The notes under the pieces are model-generated. The model saw nothing but the letters and a program-made list of their open reading frames with translations. It did not search any database and was not told the DNA's origin. A stretch of DNA of 64,000 bases, taken from Bradyrhizobium diazoefficiens. GTDB lineage: Bacteria > Pseudomonadota > Alphaproteobacteria > Rhizobiales > Xanthobacteraceae. The position numbers and the translations under genes are program-made. Every line of letters starts with the position of its first letter. Position 1 is the stretch's first letter. Location: contig NZ_CP067041.1 of the NCBI RefSeq assembly GCF_016599855.1, positions 3,286,001 to 3,350,000 on the forward strand, read 5' to 3'. This document shows, piece by piece, positions 25,063 through 33,227 of the stretch.

Positions 25063-25098
25063 GCTCCAGATATGTAGTGTTCACTACAGATGTGGAGC
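25063..25098. promoter_or_regulatory. TetR operator of the RND operon, overlapping the ribosome site
   Basis: Core perfect dyad TGTAGTG-TT-CACTACA (25073-25088) within a 36-base imperfect palindrome bounded by GCTCCA and TGGAGC. It ends 7 bases from the membrane-fusion start codon and lies in the 202-base divergent region with the TetR gene, the expected place for control of both. Confidence 0.78.
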
Positions 25099-25258
25099 TG
25101 GATATCGCAGCGCAAGATACTTATGTACCGTTCGCTAAGAAAATTGTAGCGGCTTACCGCAAGAGTTGGAAGGCGAAAGAGAAAAGAAAGCTAGAACAAA
25201 TAGATAGGATTTGGCGTTAAGCCTCAGGCAGAACGTGAATTCCGAGGAGGACGGGCAG

Positions 25259-25855
25259 ATGGGCATGGGACGCCCCCGCGAATTCGATGCCGAGCTGGCG
25301 TTGGATCAGGCGATGGAAGTGTTTTGGCGCCATGGCTATGAGGGCGCCACCATTGCCCAGCTCACCGAGGCCATGGGCATCAACCCGCCGAGCCTTTATG
25401 CCTGCTTCGGCAACAAGGAAGGCCTGCTCAAGGCCGCGCTCGAGCGCTACACTAAATTGCGCGGAGCCTGGATGGACGAGGTGGTCGCAGCGCCGACCGC
25501 CCGCGATGTCGCCGAACGGATGCTGATGGGCATCGCCGAAAAGCAGACCGATCCCGCCAATCCGCCCGGTTGCCTGCTCGTGCAAGGCGGCATCGCCTGC
25601 GGCTCCGGCTCCGAAAACGTTCCCTTCGAGCTCGCCGCGCGCAGAGCCCAGAACGAAGACCAGCTCCGCGATCGCTTTGTTCGCGCCAAGTCCGAAGGTG
25701 ATCTCAAACCGAGCTCAGATCCCGCCGCGCTCGCGCGCTATGTCTCGGCCGTCTCCGTCGGCATGGGCGTGATGGCTTCTTCGGGCGCGGACCGCGAGGC
25801 GCTGCGGCAGGTCGCGAGCGTGGCCGTGCAGGCTGTGGAGGCGCAGTCGAAATAG
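25259..25855 (+). CDS. TetR/AcrR family repressor, efflux regulator
   Basis: A 198-residue repressor. GRPREFDAELALDQAMEVFW, then HTH residues IAQLTEAMGINPPSLYACFGNKEGLL give a clear TetR N domain. The divergent position from the RND operon and the dyad between them point to local control of efflux by a pump substrate. GAGGAGG is 10 bases before ATG 25259; a start at 25211 would lengthen it by 16 polar residues and is less likely. Only 4 bases separate its stop from the RNase Z start. Confidence 0.92.
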   Translation: MGMGRPREFDAELALDQAMEVFWRHGYEGATIAQLTEAMGINPPSLYACFGNKEGLLKAALERYTKLRGAWMDEVVAAPTARDVAERMLMGIAEKQTDPANPPGCLLVQGGIACGSGSENVPFELAARRAQNEDQLRDRFVRAKSEGDLKPSSDPAALARYVSAVSVGMGVMASSGADREALRQVASVAVQAVEAQSK

Positions 25856-25859
25856 AACG

Positions 25860-26765
25860 ATGTTCGCCCTGACATTTCTTGGGACCTCGGCCAGCGTTCC
25901 TTCGGCAGAGCGCAACCATCCGGCGCTTCTCGTCGAGGCAGCCGGCAAGCGCATTTTGATCGATTGCGGTGAGGGGACCCAGCGCCAGCTCTTGCGCAGC
26001 GGCGCCGGCTTTCGGCGCCTTGACCGCATCCTGTTGACGCATGGTCATCTCGATCATGTTCTCGGCATTCCCGGCCTGTTCTCGACATTGGGGCTGCGGC
26101 GGACCTCCAAGGCAATGACCATTCACGGCGGGCCGGGCACGCTCGACATCGTCATCCAGCTGCTCGCGGGCGTCTGGGGTGCAGGCCGGGCACCGATTCC
26201 GGTTGAGTTCGTGCCGCTGACCGAAGGACCCGTCATCGACACAGATGAATTCACCATCGGTTGTTTTCCGGTCCGCCATCGCGACACCGACAGTTTTGGA
26301 TTCTCTTTCCAAAGTCCCGCGCGCCGCCACCTCCAGCCCGATCGCCTCGCGGCATTCGGTGTTCCCGATGGTTCGGCGCGCGGCGAGCTGGCTCAAGGAC
26401 GACCGGTCGTGATCGCGGACGGCCGAACGGTCGATCCGGAAGATGTCTTGGGCCCGCCGAGCGGCGGCAGGAAGCTCGTGGTGATCGGCGATGCGCAGAG
26501 CACCGAACATTTATCAGAATATGTCGTCGACGCCGACCTGCTGGTGATCGAGGCGACGTTTCTCGATCGCGATGCGTCGACCGCGCGCGACTACGGCCAT
26601 CTCACTGCGGCAGAGGCAGCTGCATTTGCGGCCTCGAACGATGTCGGACAGCTCGTGCTCAACCATTTGTCCGGACGCTATCCGGATGACGAGATACTGG
26701 CCGAGGCGACAAAGATCTTTCCAAACACCCGGATCGCCTCGGATTTCGATCACATCGCGATCTAG
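25860..26765 (+). CDS. rnz: Ribonuclease Z (metallo-beta-lactamase fold)
   Basis: A 301-residue tRNA 3'-processing endonuclease. LTFLGTSASVPSAERN opens the fold; zinc motif THGHLDH gives H61, H63, D65 and H66; IGDA and the C-terminal NHLSGRY match the RNase Z ligand stations. It removes 3' trailers from tRNA precursors. Family members with the same fold include phosphodiesterases, so rnz is likely but not certain. Immediately follows the TetR gene. Confidence 0.85.
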   Translation: MFALTFLGTSASVPSAERNHPALLVEAAGKRILIDCGEGTQRQLLRSGAGFRRLDRILLTHGHLDHVLGIPGLFSTLGLRRTSKAMTIHGGPGTLDIVIQLLAGVWGAGRAPIPVEFVPLTEGPVIDTDEFTIGCFPVRHRDTDSFGFSFQSPARRHLQPDRLAAFGVPDGSARGELAQGRPVVIADGRTVDPEDVLGPPSGGRKLVVIGDAQSTEHLSEYVVDADLLVIEATFLDRDASTARDYGHLTAAEAAAFAASNDVGQLVLNHLSGRYPDDEILAEATKIFPNTRIASDFDHIAI

Positions 26766-26780
26766 TCGCGGTGAATGCAC

Positions 26781-27641
26781 TCAGCTCAACAGCCCTGACT
26801 TGATCGCGAGCTCCTGCACTTTGCTCGTCAACTGCAGCAGCCTTGGCAGCGCCTGGTCACGGAAGGTTGGCATGTCCATGCGCATCGCGTCCACGGTGAC
26901 GCTCAGGCCTGCGATCACAGAACCCTGCGCGTCGAGGATCGGTGTCGCCAGCGTGCGCAGGCCATAGGCGTTTTCGCCGTCGGAGACGGCGTGGCCTTTC
27001 TTCTTCACTTGGTCGAGCCGGGCGAGCAAGGCATCGAGATCGGTCAGCGTCCGCTCCGACAGTTTGATGCGCGGGCGCGATTCCAGCCGCGCGATTTGCT
27101 CGTCCCGTTGAAGATGCGCCAGCATGGCATGGCCCAGCGCAGCGCTGTAGGCGGGGATGCGCGTGCCCGGCCGGCGATCCATCTTATAGCGGTCGAGCCC
27201 CGCACTGACGCGCGCGAGATAAATCACGTCACCGCCATCGAGCATGCCGAGCGAGGCGGCATCGCCGGCATCAGGCACGAGATCGCGGAGCAGCGGCTCG
27301 ACGATGACGCGCAGGGATCCGTGCGACAGCACGGTGTAGCCGAGATCGAGGCAGGCGACGCAGAGGCGGAACCGGCGGCTCTGCGGCACCGCCTGGAGAT
27401 AGCCGAGTTCGATTAGGGTCTGGATCAGCCGAAAGGCCGTGCCGCGATCGAGATCGGCGCGTGCGGCAACTTCGCTCAGCGTGAGCTCGAAGGCCTCGCT
27501 TGTGAAACTCTTGAGCACCGCAAAAGCCTTGCCGACAGACGCGACGTAGTTCTTGAGGTTTTTGGGCCCAGGAGTTGACGCTTCCGATGCGCGCTTCGCC
27601 GCCTTCTTTTCGACCTTGGCCATGCCTGAATGCCCTGCCAT
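26781..27641 (-). CDS. IclR family transcriptional regulator
   Basis: A 286-residue regulator. Winged helix-turn-helix near residues 34-85 (VGKAFAVLKSFTSEAFELTLS ... AARADLDRGTAFRLIQTLIELGYL), then the GAF-like IclR effector domain with SLGMLDGGDVIYLARVS and PAYSAALGHAMLA. Basic N-terminal tail (VEKKAAKRASEAS). Two ATG starts are possible, 27641 and 27623. Divergent from the acid-sugar operon with a perfect dyad in between, so it almost certainly controls that operon. Confidence 0.92.
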   Translation of the reverse strand: MAGHSGMAKVEKKAAKRASEASTPGPKNLKNYVASVGKAFAVLKSFTSEAFELTLSEVAARADLDRGTAFRLIQTLIELGYLQAVPQSRRFRLCVACLDLGYTVLSHGSLRVIVEPLLRDLVPDAGDAASLGMLDGGDVIYLARVSAGLDRYKMDRRPGTRIPAYSAALGHAMLAHLQRDEQIARLESRPRIKLSERTLTDLDALLARLDQVKKKGHAVSDGENAYGLRTLATPILDAQGSVIAGLSVTVDAMRMDMPTFRDQALPRLLQLTSKVQELAIKSGLLS

Positions 27642-27703
27642 GACAGCCGCAGCCCTTGACGTGGCGACAGCCTGATCTTACCAACGGATCAGATTATAAC
27701 AAA

Positions 27704-27720
27704 TGTTCGTATTCCGAACA
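27704..27720. promoter_or_regulatory. IclR operator candidate
   Basis: Inverted repeat TGTTCG-TATTC-CGAACA in the 106-base divergent region between iclR-type and dapA-type genes, 27 bases before the latter's start. Perfect 6-bp arms with a 5-base spacer, an arrangement known for IclR proteins. Confidence 0.75.
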
Positions 27721-27747
27721 ACATCGATCTAACGATCGGAGGAAGCT

Positions 27748-28668
27748 TTGTCGACATCATCGCTGCACCCTCATGGCGTGTTCTCGGCCGCATTGACGCC
27801 GCTCGACGCCGAACTCGCGCCCGATCATGCGCGCTTCGTCGCGCATTGCCGCTACCTGCTCGACGAAGGCTGCGATGCCATCGCAATGCTCGGCACGACC
27901 GGGGAGGCGAACTCCTTCTCGGTCGCCGAGCGCACTGCTTTGCTGGAGGCCGTGATCGCCGGCGGCATCAAGCCGAACCAACTGCTGCCGGGCACCGGCG
28001 TCGCCGCCTTCACCGACACCGTAGCGTTGACGCGCCACGCGCTCTCCGTTGGCGTCGATACCGTGGTGATGCTGCCGCCGTTCTACTACAAGAATGTCAG
28101 CGACGACGGCGTCTATGCCGCCTACAACGAGATCGTGCAGCGCATCGGCGATGCCAGGCTCAAGATCGTGCTCTATCACATCCCGCAGATGTCGATGCAG
28201 CCGATCTCGCATGCGCTGATCGAGCGGTTGCGCAAGGCCTATCCGTCGGCCATCGTCGGCATCAAGGATTCCTCCGGCGACTTCGCCAACATGACTGCGA
28301 TGCTCGAGCGCTTTCCGGGCTTTGCGGTGCTGACCGGCGCCGATCCGCTGCTGCTGCCGCTGCTGCGCAAGGGCGGCGCGGGCTGCATCACCGCGACCTC
28401 GAACCTCATCGCGCGCGATCTCGGCTATGTCTTCAAGCATTTCCGCGACAGCGACGACGACGCAAAGCTCGCCGCTGCGCAGGCGCGCATCGTCAAAGCG
28501 CGTGAACTGGTCTCGCGCTTCGCGCAGATGCCCTCCCTGAAGGCACTGATGGCCGAGCGCACCGGTCACGCCGGCTGGCAACGCCTGCGGCCGCCGCTGG
28601 AGACCTTGCCGGCGGCTCAATTGAAAGAGCTGATCGCGAGTGCCGCGGCGTTCGCCTCGGCCGTCTGA
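27748..28668 (+). CDS. DapA-family aldolase/lyase
   Basis: A 306-residue class I aldolase of the dihydrodipicolinate synthase superfamily. Schiff-base Lys173 lies in GIKDSSGDF and Tyr143 in VLYHIPQM (YHxP instead of the usual YNxP); AMLGTTGEANS is the carboxylate-binding GTTGE loop. Begins with TTG and has GGAGG 5 bases before it. The operon context suggests cleavage of or condensation to a 2-keto-3-deoxy acid rather than lysine synthesis. First gene of the IclR-controlled operon. Confidence 0.85.
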   Translation: MSTSSLHPHGVFSAALTPLDAELAPDHARFVAHCRYLLDEGCDAIAMLGTTGEANSFSVAERTALLEAVIAGGIKPNQLLPGTGVAAFTDTVALTRHALSVGVDTVVMLPPFYYKNVSDDGVYAAYNEIVQRIGDARLKIVLYHIPQMSMQPISHALIERLRKAYPSAIVGIKDSSGDFANMTAMLERFPGFAVLTGADPLLLPLLRKGGAGCITATSNLIARDLGYVFKHFRDSDDDAKLAAAQARIVKARELVSRFAQMPSLKALMAERTGHAGWQRLRPPLETLPAAQLKELIASAAAFASAV

Positions 28669-28689
28669 GGCGGACTGCGAGGCGATCCG

Positions 28690-29820
28690 ATGTCCGACTC
28701 TTTCGGAGATGCGTTGACGAGCGTCCGTTTGCTTGCCGACGATCTCACTGGCGCGCTCGACACCGCGGCGGAGTTCGTCGGCCTGTGCGGGCCGTTCGAC
28801 GTGATCTGGTCGGATATGCCCGCGGCGTCAGGTCCGCGGAGCCTCGCCATCGACAGCGGCACAAGGGAGCGTTCGAAAACCGAGAGCGTCGCGATCGTCG
28901 GACGGCTTGCGCCGCTGCTGCGCGATGCGACGATTGCCTACAAGAAAGTGGACAGCCTGCTCCGTGGTTCCTGGGCGACTGAGCTTGGCGCGTGTCTGAG
29001 CACCGGCCACTGGGCGTCCTGCGTGGTCGCGCCTGCGTTCGACTATCAAGGGCGCCGCACCGTCGGTGGTCAACAATTCGCGCAGACGCAACAGGGTGAT
29101 TGGCATCGGGTCGGCGATAATCTGATCGATCAATTGAGACAGGACGGCATCGAGGCGCGACTGGCCGGTGCCGATACGCTGACGCCGGGCGGCGTCCAGG
29201 TGTTCGATGCCGAAAGCGACTTCTGTCTCGATCGCGTCGTCGAGATGGGGCGACGCATGCCTGGACCTGTGCTCTGGTGCGGCAGCGGCGGTTTGGCCGG
29301 CGCGCTCGCCCGCAATCATCGGGCCGATACGCCGCCTGAATTGAAACGGCCGGTGCTCGGATTGTTCGGCTCCGATCAGCTTGCCACCGCGTCCCAGCTT
29401 GCGGCCTGCGGCGAGGCGACGGTCGCGCTGGCCGAAGGTGAGAGCGTGGCGCGCGTTCAGCACAAGCTGGCGAGCGACAACGTAGCCCTGGTGAAATTCG
29501 CGCTTCCCGACGGCCTGTCGCGCGCCGAAGCTGCCCAGCGGATCGCACGCGAATTGTCGACGCTGATCACTGCGCTCGACGCGCCCGGAACCCTGATCGT
29601 TGCTGGCGGCGAGACGCTGAAGGCGGTATGCCTTGCCCTCGGCGCGCATGCGCTGCAGGTGACGGGACGTGTCGTGCCGGGGCTGCCGCGCTCGGTGCTG
29701 CAAGGCGGCCGCTGGGCCGGTGTCGATGTCATCTCGAAATCCGGAGCGTTCGGCGCGCGCGACCTCTGGCGCGATCTGCTCCGGGACAATCATTTGCTCA
29801 ATATGGAGAGTCCGACATGA
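28690..29820 (+). CDS. Four-carbon acid sugar kinase family (DUF1537)
   Basis: A 376-residue ATP-dependent kinase of the DUF1537/DtnK-OtnK family. N-terminal LLADDLTGALDTAAEF is the sugar-acid domain; KKVDSLLRGSWATEL and the C-terminal nucleotide domain VAGGETLKAVCLALG and KSGAFG complete the pattern. DtnK-type enzymes phosphorylate D-threonate at O4, handing it to a PdxA-like dehydrogenase, which is exactly the next gene, overlapping by 4 bases. The exact stereoisomer is not decidable. Confidence 0.87.
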   Translation: MSDSFGDALTSVRLLADDLTGALDTAAEFVGLCGPFDVIWSDMPAASGPRSLAIDSGTRERSKTESVAIVGRLAPLLRDATIAYKKVDSLLRGSWATELGACLSTGHWASCVVAPAFDYQGRRTVGGQQFAQTQQGDWHRVGDNLIDQLRQDGIEARLAGADTLTPGGVQVFDAESDFCLDRVVEMGRRMPGPVLWCGSGGLAGALARNHRADTPPELKRPVLGLFGSDQLATASQLAACGEATVALAEGESVARVQHKLASDNVALVKFALPDGLSRAEAAQRIARELSTLITALDAPGTLIVAGGETLKAVCLALGAHALQVTGRVVPGLPRSVLQGGRWAGVDVISKSGAFGARDLWRDLLRDNHLLNMESPT

Positions 29821-30851
29821 CCTCTCGTCACCTTGCCGTCACCATGGGCGATCCCGCCGGGATCGGGCCGGAGATCATCGTCAAGGCCTGCCTTGGCCTG
29901 AAGGACCGGATCGCGAGCGGCGATCTGCGTTTGCTGATCATCGGCAGCGGCGCGGCGCTCGACGGCGCGAAGGCCGCGCTCGCTACCAACATTTCCATCC
30001 CGCAGGTGACGGCGGACGATCGCGGCTGGCCTAATCTCTGTTACCTGCAAGCCGACGCCGAAGGCGACCCGATCAAGCCCGGCGTGCTCAGCGCCGACGG
30101 CGGCCGCTTTGCCTACAAGGCAATTGAGCAGGGCGTGCGGCTGACGCAGTCCGGCCGGACCGGGGCCATCGTCACGGCGCCCCTCAACAAGGAGGCGCTC
30201 AACAAGGCCGGCTATCATTTCCCCGGTCATACCGAGATGCTGGCGCATCTCACCGGCGTGCGCGGCTCGGTGATGCTGCTCGCCCACGGCAACATGCGCG
30301 TCAGCCACGTCTCGACCCATGTGGCGCTGGAGGACGTGCCGAAGCGTCTGACGCCGGAGCGGCTGCGCATGGTGATTGATCTCACCGACGATGCGCTGCG
30401 TCGGCTCGGGATCGCCAAGCCCAAGATCGCGATCGCCGCGCTCAACCCGCATGCCGGCGAGGGCGGCCTCTTCGGCCGGCAGGACATCGACATCTCCGCG
30501 CCCACGATCGCCAAGGCCGTCGCCGACGGCCTCGACGTCGTCGGTCCCGTGCCGGGCGACACTATCTTCGTCAAGCTGCGCGCCGGTCAGTTCGATGCAG
30601 CGGTCGCGATGTATCACGATCAGGGGCACATCCCGGTCAAGTTGCTCGGCTTCCAGGTCGATCCCGCCACAGGCCGCTGGCAGGAGCTTTCCGGCGTCAA
30701 CATTACGCTAGGCCTGCCGATCATCCGCACCTCCGTCGATCACGGCACTGCCTTTGACATCGCCGGCAAGGGCATCGCCAACGAGCACAGCCTGATCGAG
30801 GCCATCGACTATGCCGAGCGGCTCGCCGCCGGCGCCTCTGCATCCAAGTGA
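29817..30851 (+). CDS. PdxA-family 4-phospho-acid dehydrogenase (PdxA2-like)
   Basis: A 344-residue oxidative decarboxylase related to 4-hydroxythreonine-4-phosphate dehydrogenase. TMGDPAGIGPEIIVKA at the N terminus, GHTEMLAHLTG (metal His), AALNPHAGEGGLFG and MYHDQGHIPVKLLGF are all present. Paired with DUF1537 kinase, such paralogues oxidise 4-phospho-threonate or -erythronate to dihydroxyacetone phosphate and CO2 rather than serving vitamin B6 synthesis. Start ATG overlaps the kinase stop. Confidence 0.88.
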   Translation: MTSRHLAVTMGDPAGIGPEIIVKACLGLKDRIASGDLRLLIIGSGAALDGAKAALATNISIPQVTADDRGWPNLCYLQADAEGDPIKPGVLSADGGRFAYKAIEQGVRLTQSGRTGAIVTAPLNKEALNKAGYHFPGHTEMLAHLTGVRGSVMLLAHGNMRVSHVSTHVALEDVPKRLTPERLRMVIDLTDDALRRLGIAKPKIAIAALNPHAGEGGLFGRQDIDISAPTIAKAVADGLDVVGPVPGDTIFVKLRAGQFDAAVAMYHDQGHIPVKLLGFQVDPATGRWQELSGVNITLGLPIIRTSVDHGTAFDIAGKGIANEHSLIEAIDYAERLAAGASASK

Positions 30852-30867
30852 CGAGATCGAACGCACG

Positions 30868-31998
30868 ATGACCAACGCCTTCACGCCCATCGAAATCCTC
30901 CGTCCCTCCATCCTGGAGTTTGGCAACGGCACGATCATTGCTGCGGCGCGCTTTGCCGCTCGGATCGGCGCCAAGCGGCCGCTGGTGATTTCAGATCCGT
31001 TCAACGCGCGCCGCGTCGACACGCTCGCGCTGCCAGGTGCAGTGAAGGTGTTTGGCGAGGTCAAGCCCGAGCCGGACCTGCCCAATCTGGAGAAGGCGGT
31101 TGCGATGGCACGCGAAGTCAAGCCCGATCTTGTCGTCGGCTTCGGCGGCGGCAGCGCCATGGATCTTGCCAAGCTGGTCGCGGTGATGTGCACGGGTGAC
31201 GTCGCCTTTGCCGACATTATCGGGCCGGAGAAAGTGGCCGGCCGCAGCGTCGCGCTGATGCAGATCCCGACCACGTCCGGCACCGGCAGCGAGGCCGGCA
31301 CCCGTGCGCTGGTCACCGATCCCGTCAGCCAGAACAAGCAGGCGGTGCAGAGCCGCTTCATGCTGGCCGATATCGCCATCGTCGACCCCGATCTGACGAT
31401 GACCGTACCGAAGGAAATCACCGCTGCCACCGGCGTCGATGCGTTGGCGCATTGCGTCGAGGCCTACACCAGCCGCAAGGCGCATCCGACCATCGACCTC
31501 TATGCGCTTGAAGGCGCGCGGCTGGTCGGGCGTTATCTGAAGCGCGCGGTCGCCGACGGCGGCGACCGTGAGGCGCGCGCCGGCCTTTCGCTGGCCTCAC
31601 TCTATGGCGGCTATTGCCTCGGGCCGGTGAACACCACCGCCGGTCACGCCGTAGCCTATCCGCTCGGCACGCGTCATCACGTCGCCCACGGTCTTGCTTG
31701 TGCGGTGATCTTCCCGCACACGCTGGCGTTCAACATGCCCGCGGTCGAGGCGAAGACGGTGGCCGTGCTGGCGGCGCTCGGGCTACCGGAGCAGAACGAT
31801 CCAAAACTGGCGTTCGATGCGACCTACGCGTTCTGCAAGAACCTCGGCGTCGAGATGCGGCTGTCGGCGCTCGGCGTGCCCCAAAATGATCTCGGCGTGA
31901 TGGCCGACGAGGCTCATGCCATTCGGCGGCTGCTCGACAACAATCCGCGCGATCTAAGCCGGGATGCGATCCTGAGCATGTACGAGGTCGCGTTCTAG
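30868..31998 (+). CDS. Iron-containing alcohol dehydrogenase
   Basis: A 376-residue group III dehydrogenase. Nucleotide-binding GFGGGSAMDLAKLVAVM, TTSGTGSEAGTRALVTD and the metal-ligand histidine region GHAVAYPLGTRHHVAHGLA are clear. ATG 30868 follows the pdxA-like stop by 16 bases. In this operon it could interconvert an aldehyde or semialdehyde with a hydroxy acid. Substrate unknown. No terminator seen downstream before the tRNA. Confidence 0.9.
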   Translation: MTNAFTPIEILRPSILEFGNGTIIAAARFAARIGAKRPLVISDPFNARRVDTLALPGAVKVFGEVKPEPDLPNLEKAVAMAREVKPDLVVGFGGGSAMDLAKLVAVMCTGDVAFADIIGPEKVAGRSVALMQIPTTSGTGSEAGTRALVTDPVSQNKQAVQSRFMLADIAIVDPDLTMTVPKEITAATGVDALAHCVEAYTSRKAHPTIDLYALEGARLVGRYLKRAVADGGDREARAGLSLASLYGGYCLGPVNTTAGHAVAYPLGTRHHVAHGLACAVIFPHTLAFNMPAVEAKTVAVLAALGLPEQNDPKLAFDATYAFCKNLGVEMRLSALGVPQNDLGVMADEAHAIRRLLDNNPRDLSRDAILSMYEVAF

Positions 31999-32219
31999 CC
32001 GTCTCTGCCGCGCACGGGCCCAGACGGAGCAGTGGAAGAGGGTGATCAAGGCGGCGAATATCACGATGGAGTGGGCTGTGATCCACCCGCCGCGGCGCTT
32101 GCCAGTCCGGGGACGAGCAGGTAGAACCCTGCCACGCCTGAGCCGTGATTTGCGCCAAACGCGCTTCCGGCCACAGTCGGACAGATCAGTAAGGCTTTGA
32201 ATTTGTTCGACTATTCCGT

Positions 32220-32293
32220 TGGGGAATGGTGTAACGGTAGCACAACAGACTCTGACTCTGTTTGTCTTGGTTCGAATCCAGGTTCCCCAGCCA
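32220..32293 (+). tRNA. tRNA-Gln (anticodon CTG)
   Basis: Seventy-four bases including encoded CCA. Acceptor stem TGGGGAA/TTCCCCA; D loop with AACGGTAGC; anticodon stem ACAGA/TCTGT around loop CTCTGAC (anticodon CTG); T arm CTTGG-TTCGAAT-CCAGG. All stems pair, one G-T wobble in the T stem. No integrase or att duplication near its 3' end. Confidence 0.96.
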
Positions 32294-32431
32294 GTTCCGG
32301 GCGCTCTCCTAAAATCTGAATGGCGTTCCACTCGGCCTGGCGGCAGTTTGCCTCATCCGGACATTGCCATTGCCAGTCGGATTGCCGCGTCTCGGATCGT
32401 CCTTGGGACACATAACCCTGGGAGATCCGTG

Positions 32432-32788
32432 ATGCCCTATGTCGATGGTTTCGTGCTGGCCGTGCCGAAGGACAAGATCGAGGCCTACAAGGCGCTGGCG
32501 CGAACGGCCTGCGCGGTGTGGATGGAGCATGGCGCGCTCGATTATGTCGAATGCATCGGCGACGATGTCCCCTATGGCGAGCTCACATCCTTTCCGCGCG
32601 CGGTGATGGCGAAGGAGGACGAGATCGTGGTGTTCTCCTGGATCGTTTACAGCGACCGGGAGACTCGCGATGCCGTCAACAAGGAGGTGATGGCCGACCC
32701 GCGGCTCAAGGGCTCCGACATGCCGTTCGACGGCAAGCGCATGATCTACGGCGGCTTCACGACGCTGCTGCGAGCAAGCGACGTCTGA
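32432..32788 (+). CDS. DUF1428 family protein
   Basis: A 118-residue cytosolic protein of the YbaA-like DUF1428 family: MPYVDGFVLAVPKDKIEAYK, ALDYVECIGDDV, SFPRAVMAKEDEIVVFSWIVY and DGKRMIYGGF. These are small ferredoxin-like alpha/beta folds of unknown function, sometimes described as RNA-signal-recognition-like by error. GGGAG is 8 bases before ATG 32432. Isolated gene between the tRNA and the palindromic repeat. Confidence 0.88.
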   Translation: MPYVDGFVLAVPKDKIEAYKALARTACAVWMEHGALDYVECIGDDVPYGELTSFPRAVMAKEDEIVVFSWIVYSDRETRDAVNKEVMADPRLKGSDMPFDGKRMIYGGFTTLLRASDV

Positions 32789-32808
32789 TTGAGCCGAGCA
32801 GAGCAGGG

Positions 32809-32886
32809 GTAGCCCGAATGAGCGACGCAACATCCGGGAGTACTGCCGCCGCTGTCCCCGGGTATCGCTTCGCTCACGCAGACTAC
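32809..32886. repeat. Imperfect palindromic repeat of the GTAGCCCG...GACTAC type
   Basis: Left arm GTAGCCCGAATGAGCGACGC and right arm ending CGCTTCGCTCACGCAGACTAC fold back over 78 bases with several mismatches. It resembles dispersed extragenic repeats common in Bradyrhizobium and relatives. Part of the 439-base gap (32789-33227) that otherwise holds only the Liv leader. Confidence 0.65.
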
Positions 32887-33162
32887 ATGCCAGGCAATTC
32901 TACGTAGCCGCAATCCCTGGTGCTGCCGTCGGGCAAAACGCGCAAAAGGGCCGTCAATCCCATCCGGCGCAGATATTCCACTTTACCGAAATTCGGATTT
33001 GTCGGGACTTACCTCAAATTGCGGGAACTATCTCTAACCGATCGCGATCTCTTCCAAGCCGTATCAGGCGCCTCGTCCTGCAGCATCGTCGTATCCGCTC
33101 ACCTTGCCGGTGCTCCGCTGGCATGCCATCCTCTCGACGCCAGGCATAATCAAACGGAAGCG

Positions 33163-33213
33163 GGGCGTTTCGCCCAGGGTTTCCAAACAATCCTGGTTGG
33201 GGAAACCCTTTTG
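33163..33213 (+). promoter_or_regulatory. Tandem leader hairpins before the Liv-type operon
   Basis: Hairpin 1 GGGCG-TTT-CGCCC (33163-33175) is followed at once by hairpin 2 AGGGTTTCC / GGAAACCCT (33176-33184 with 33201-33209), then TTTT and the SD GGGAGG. The second has the form of an intrinsic terminator with a short T run, so an attenuator or mRNA 5' stabiliser is possible. Position between promoter and start only inferred. Confidence 0.5.
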
Positions 33214-33227
33214 GGAGGTCTGATTTC

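Noticed and set aside
32219..32431. Upstream in-frame extension of the DUF1428 gene through the tRNA
   Set aside because: It reads across the tRNA-Gln gene; the ATG at 32432 has a ribosome site and gives the family length.
32220..32886. tRNA-Gln as integration site of a mobile island
   Set aside because: No integrase, no duplicated tRNA 3' end and no change in base composition nearby were seen.
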